Below are positions 62,401 through 64,000 of a DNA stretch of 64,000 bases, piece by piece (position 1 is the stretch's first letter; each line of letters starts with the position of its first letter). Source of the stretch: Echiichthys vipera (lineage: Eukaryota; Chordata; Actinopteri; Perciformes; Trachinidae); NCBI GenBank assembly GCA_963691815.1, contig OY829647.1, positions 16,846,794 to 16,910,793 of the forward strand, written 5' to 3'. Below the pieces are notes generated by a model, which saw only the letters and a list, made by a program, of their open reading frames with translations, did no database searches and was not told the DNA's origin. The position numbers and the translations under genes are program-made.

Positions 62401-64000
62401 ATAGACTCTTCCTTTCCATTGAAGTGGTGCCTGAAATGTACACATCCATGTCTCCTGCACTTTTTCTTGTTAAGCTGTGTTCCACAAATCTCTTTTTTTG
62501 TTCCTAAGTATTTTCTTCTTTTCAGACCTTTGTTCTTCTTTCTTCTTTCTTTCCTTACTCTGTGATGCTCCCACAGCAGTCCATTCTCACTGAAAATTGA
62601 ATGAAGCTAAAATGTTGAATCAGAGAGCAATGATGGCTCTCTTCCTCCCCCAGCTCCCCTTCTTTCTCTTTCTTCATCAAAAACTGTTGATACTAATTTC
62701 TCTATATATAAAGACATTGTAAAGAGGGAGGATTAGTGTGTTCAAGGACAGGATTACTTATATTGAGCATGAGTTTCATTTTGCTCATTTCACTCTGTAC
62801 ACTGTGTCCTCTCCCTAATGCCTGTGAGGGACATTTAAATGCCATAGATATAACCGATCAATATTTCATATGACCTTTTACTTATTGGATCTGTGAACAT
62901 CATCACACATCTGTTACGTTCAGTGCCTTATGTGAGAACTATTTCATGTTTCACTGTTACTGACATAGTTTATTTAATTCATTATTTGGAGGTATATGAA
63001 TTCACTTTTTTTTTTACAACCAACTTCGTTTCATTTTTCCATGTTATACTCAGTAAGAAGGATGTGGGGAACTCCCATTGACTAATTTTAATTGAAGCAT
63101 TTTAAGCCACTTTGAGTCAACATTTTCTCCAAGTTACCATCTTTAAGGTCAAGCCTATCCATTTGTTCTTTCTTATGTAGTAACACATGGCACTTACAGT
63201 AGTTTCAAACAGTCACAAGTTTAGCTGTTGTTGGAGTTTAGACAAACATATCTTATTACATTCATTTATCTGAAGTTTTTTTCCAAAGTGACTTACCTCA
63301 GTAATTCAGTCTTATGTGAAAGGGTTTGCTCTAGCCAAGATAAACAGCCCCACATGATACAGTAAATTATTAATGATAATGATAGGAAATAAATGCAAAA
63401 TGAACTCCATCAACAATGGCCAATCAGGACAAAGGTAGTTTGAGTTTCCCTGTTGCATTGAAGTATGCCTTGGCAAGTTATGCAAGTATATAAGCATAAA
63501 AAGAAAGATAATTTTAATTTCCAAGATAAAAGACAGAAATTTACGCGAGACAAAAGTATAATTTGATTAGGTAATCCATTGCAGGCAATTCATCTGTGGT
63601 GTGATGACTTGCAACCTCAAACCTTTTTTGTTATTTACAAATGTATGACTGAATTTGGAAATTCTGAGTTTCTCTCTGAATATTACTTCGCTCTGTAATT
63701 TGAATTAATTTATTTATTTTCTACAATGGCCCTAATACACCATGGTTCAAATAACCTCTTTCACTCGATGAATACCTTATATTTTAGTAAAGAACTGTTC
63801 ATGCCACACTGACAACTGTTCAGGACACATTCATGTCATTTGCTTTACTTTGAAAACAGAAATCAGATGGGATTAGAGACGATCACTAGAAAAATCTGTG
63901 TGTGATGTTTGCAGACTGTAGGTCAGTGTGCTCATCTGTTAAGCCCTTCTTCACATTTAAGATGAGAGAGTGCTCCCTCTGATACAGTACTCGCTCTCCC

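Overview
The window is vertebrate nuclear DNA. The only confident host gene is the 5' part of a teleost grin2b gene (NMDA receptor GluN2B subunit) on the + strand. A percomorph-type ray-finned fish is suggested by long (CA)n and (GA)n microsatellites, Penelope-like, hAT and TTAA-site transposons, LINE 3' ends ending in short tandem repeats, and a protein very close to mammalian GluN2B. Species and paralogue (grin2ba or grin2bb) cannot be settled from this sequence alone. There is a 200-base assembly gap at 8801-9000.

The grin2b coding sequence runs as four exons: 15684-16355 (start codon, signal segment, first part of the amino-terminal domain), 51123-51266, 54719-54989 and 59054-59246. They join in frame (phases 0, 0, 1, 2) into about 426 residues, nearly all amino-terminal (ifenprodil/zinc) domain. 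The ligand-binding domain, channel and C-tail must lie beyond 64000. Exons 2-4 together correspond to what I recall as one exon of about 600 bp in mammals, so two introns here look lineage-specific. The histidine equivalent to GluN2B H127, a zinc ligand, is arginine, and F176 of the ifenprodil pocket is tyrosine. A phase-compatible open segment at 61568-61696 could be an unreported cassette exon, but may be chance.

Positions 1-15659 are upstream or 5'-UTR intron sequence with no recognised gene apart from an unidentified 151-codon open frame on the - strand (4966-5421). The 34.8 kb first coding intron (16356-51122) holds a Penelope-like element with long inverted arms and a 13-bp target duplication (18494-20166), two TTAA-flanked inverted-repeat elements (27486-28330, 31325-31830), an internally deleted hAT element with an 8-bp target duplication (38084-39229), and a chimeric LINE repeat present twice (34317-34877, 41473-42033). 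Intron 2 carries a TTAA-flanked element (52438-54237) into which a solo LTR with a 5-bp target duplication (53084-53764) has inserted. Between these lie microsatellites and repeat-poor stretches that could be regulatory.

The genes do not form an operon or pathway: this is one large neuronal receptor gene whose introns have collected transposons. Recognition of families is from memory of their sequences; no search was run.
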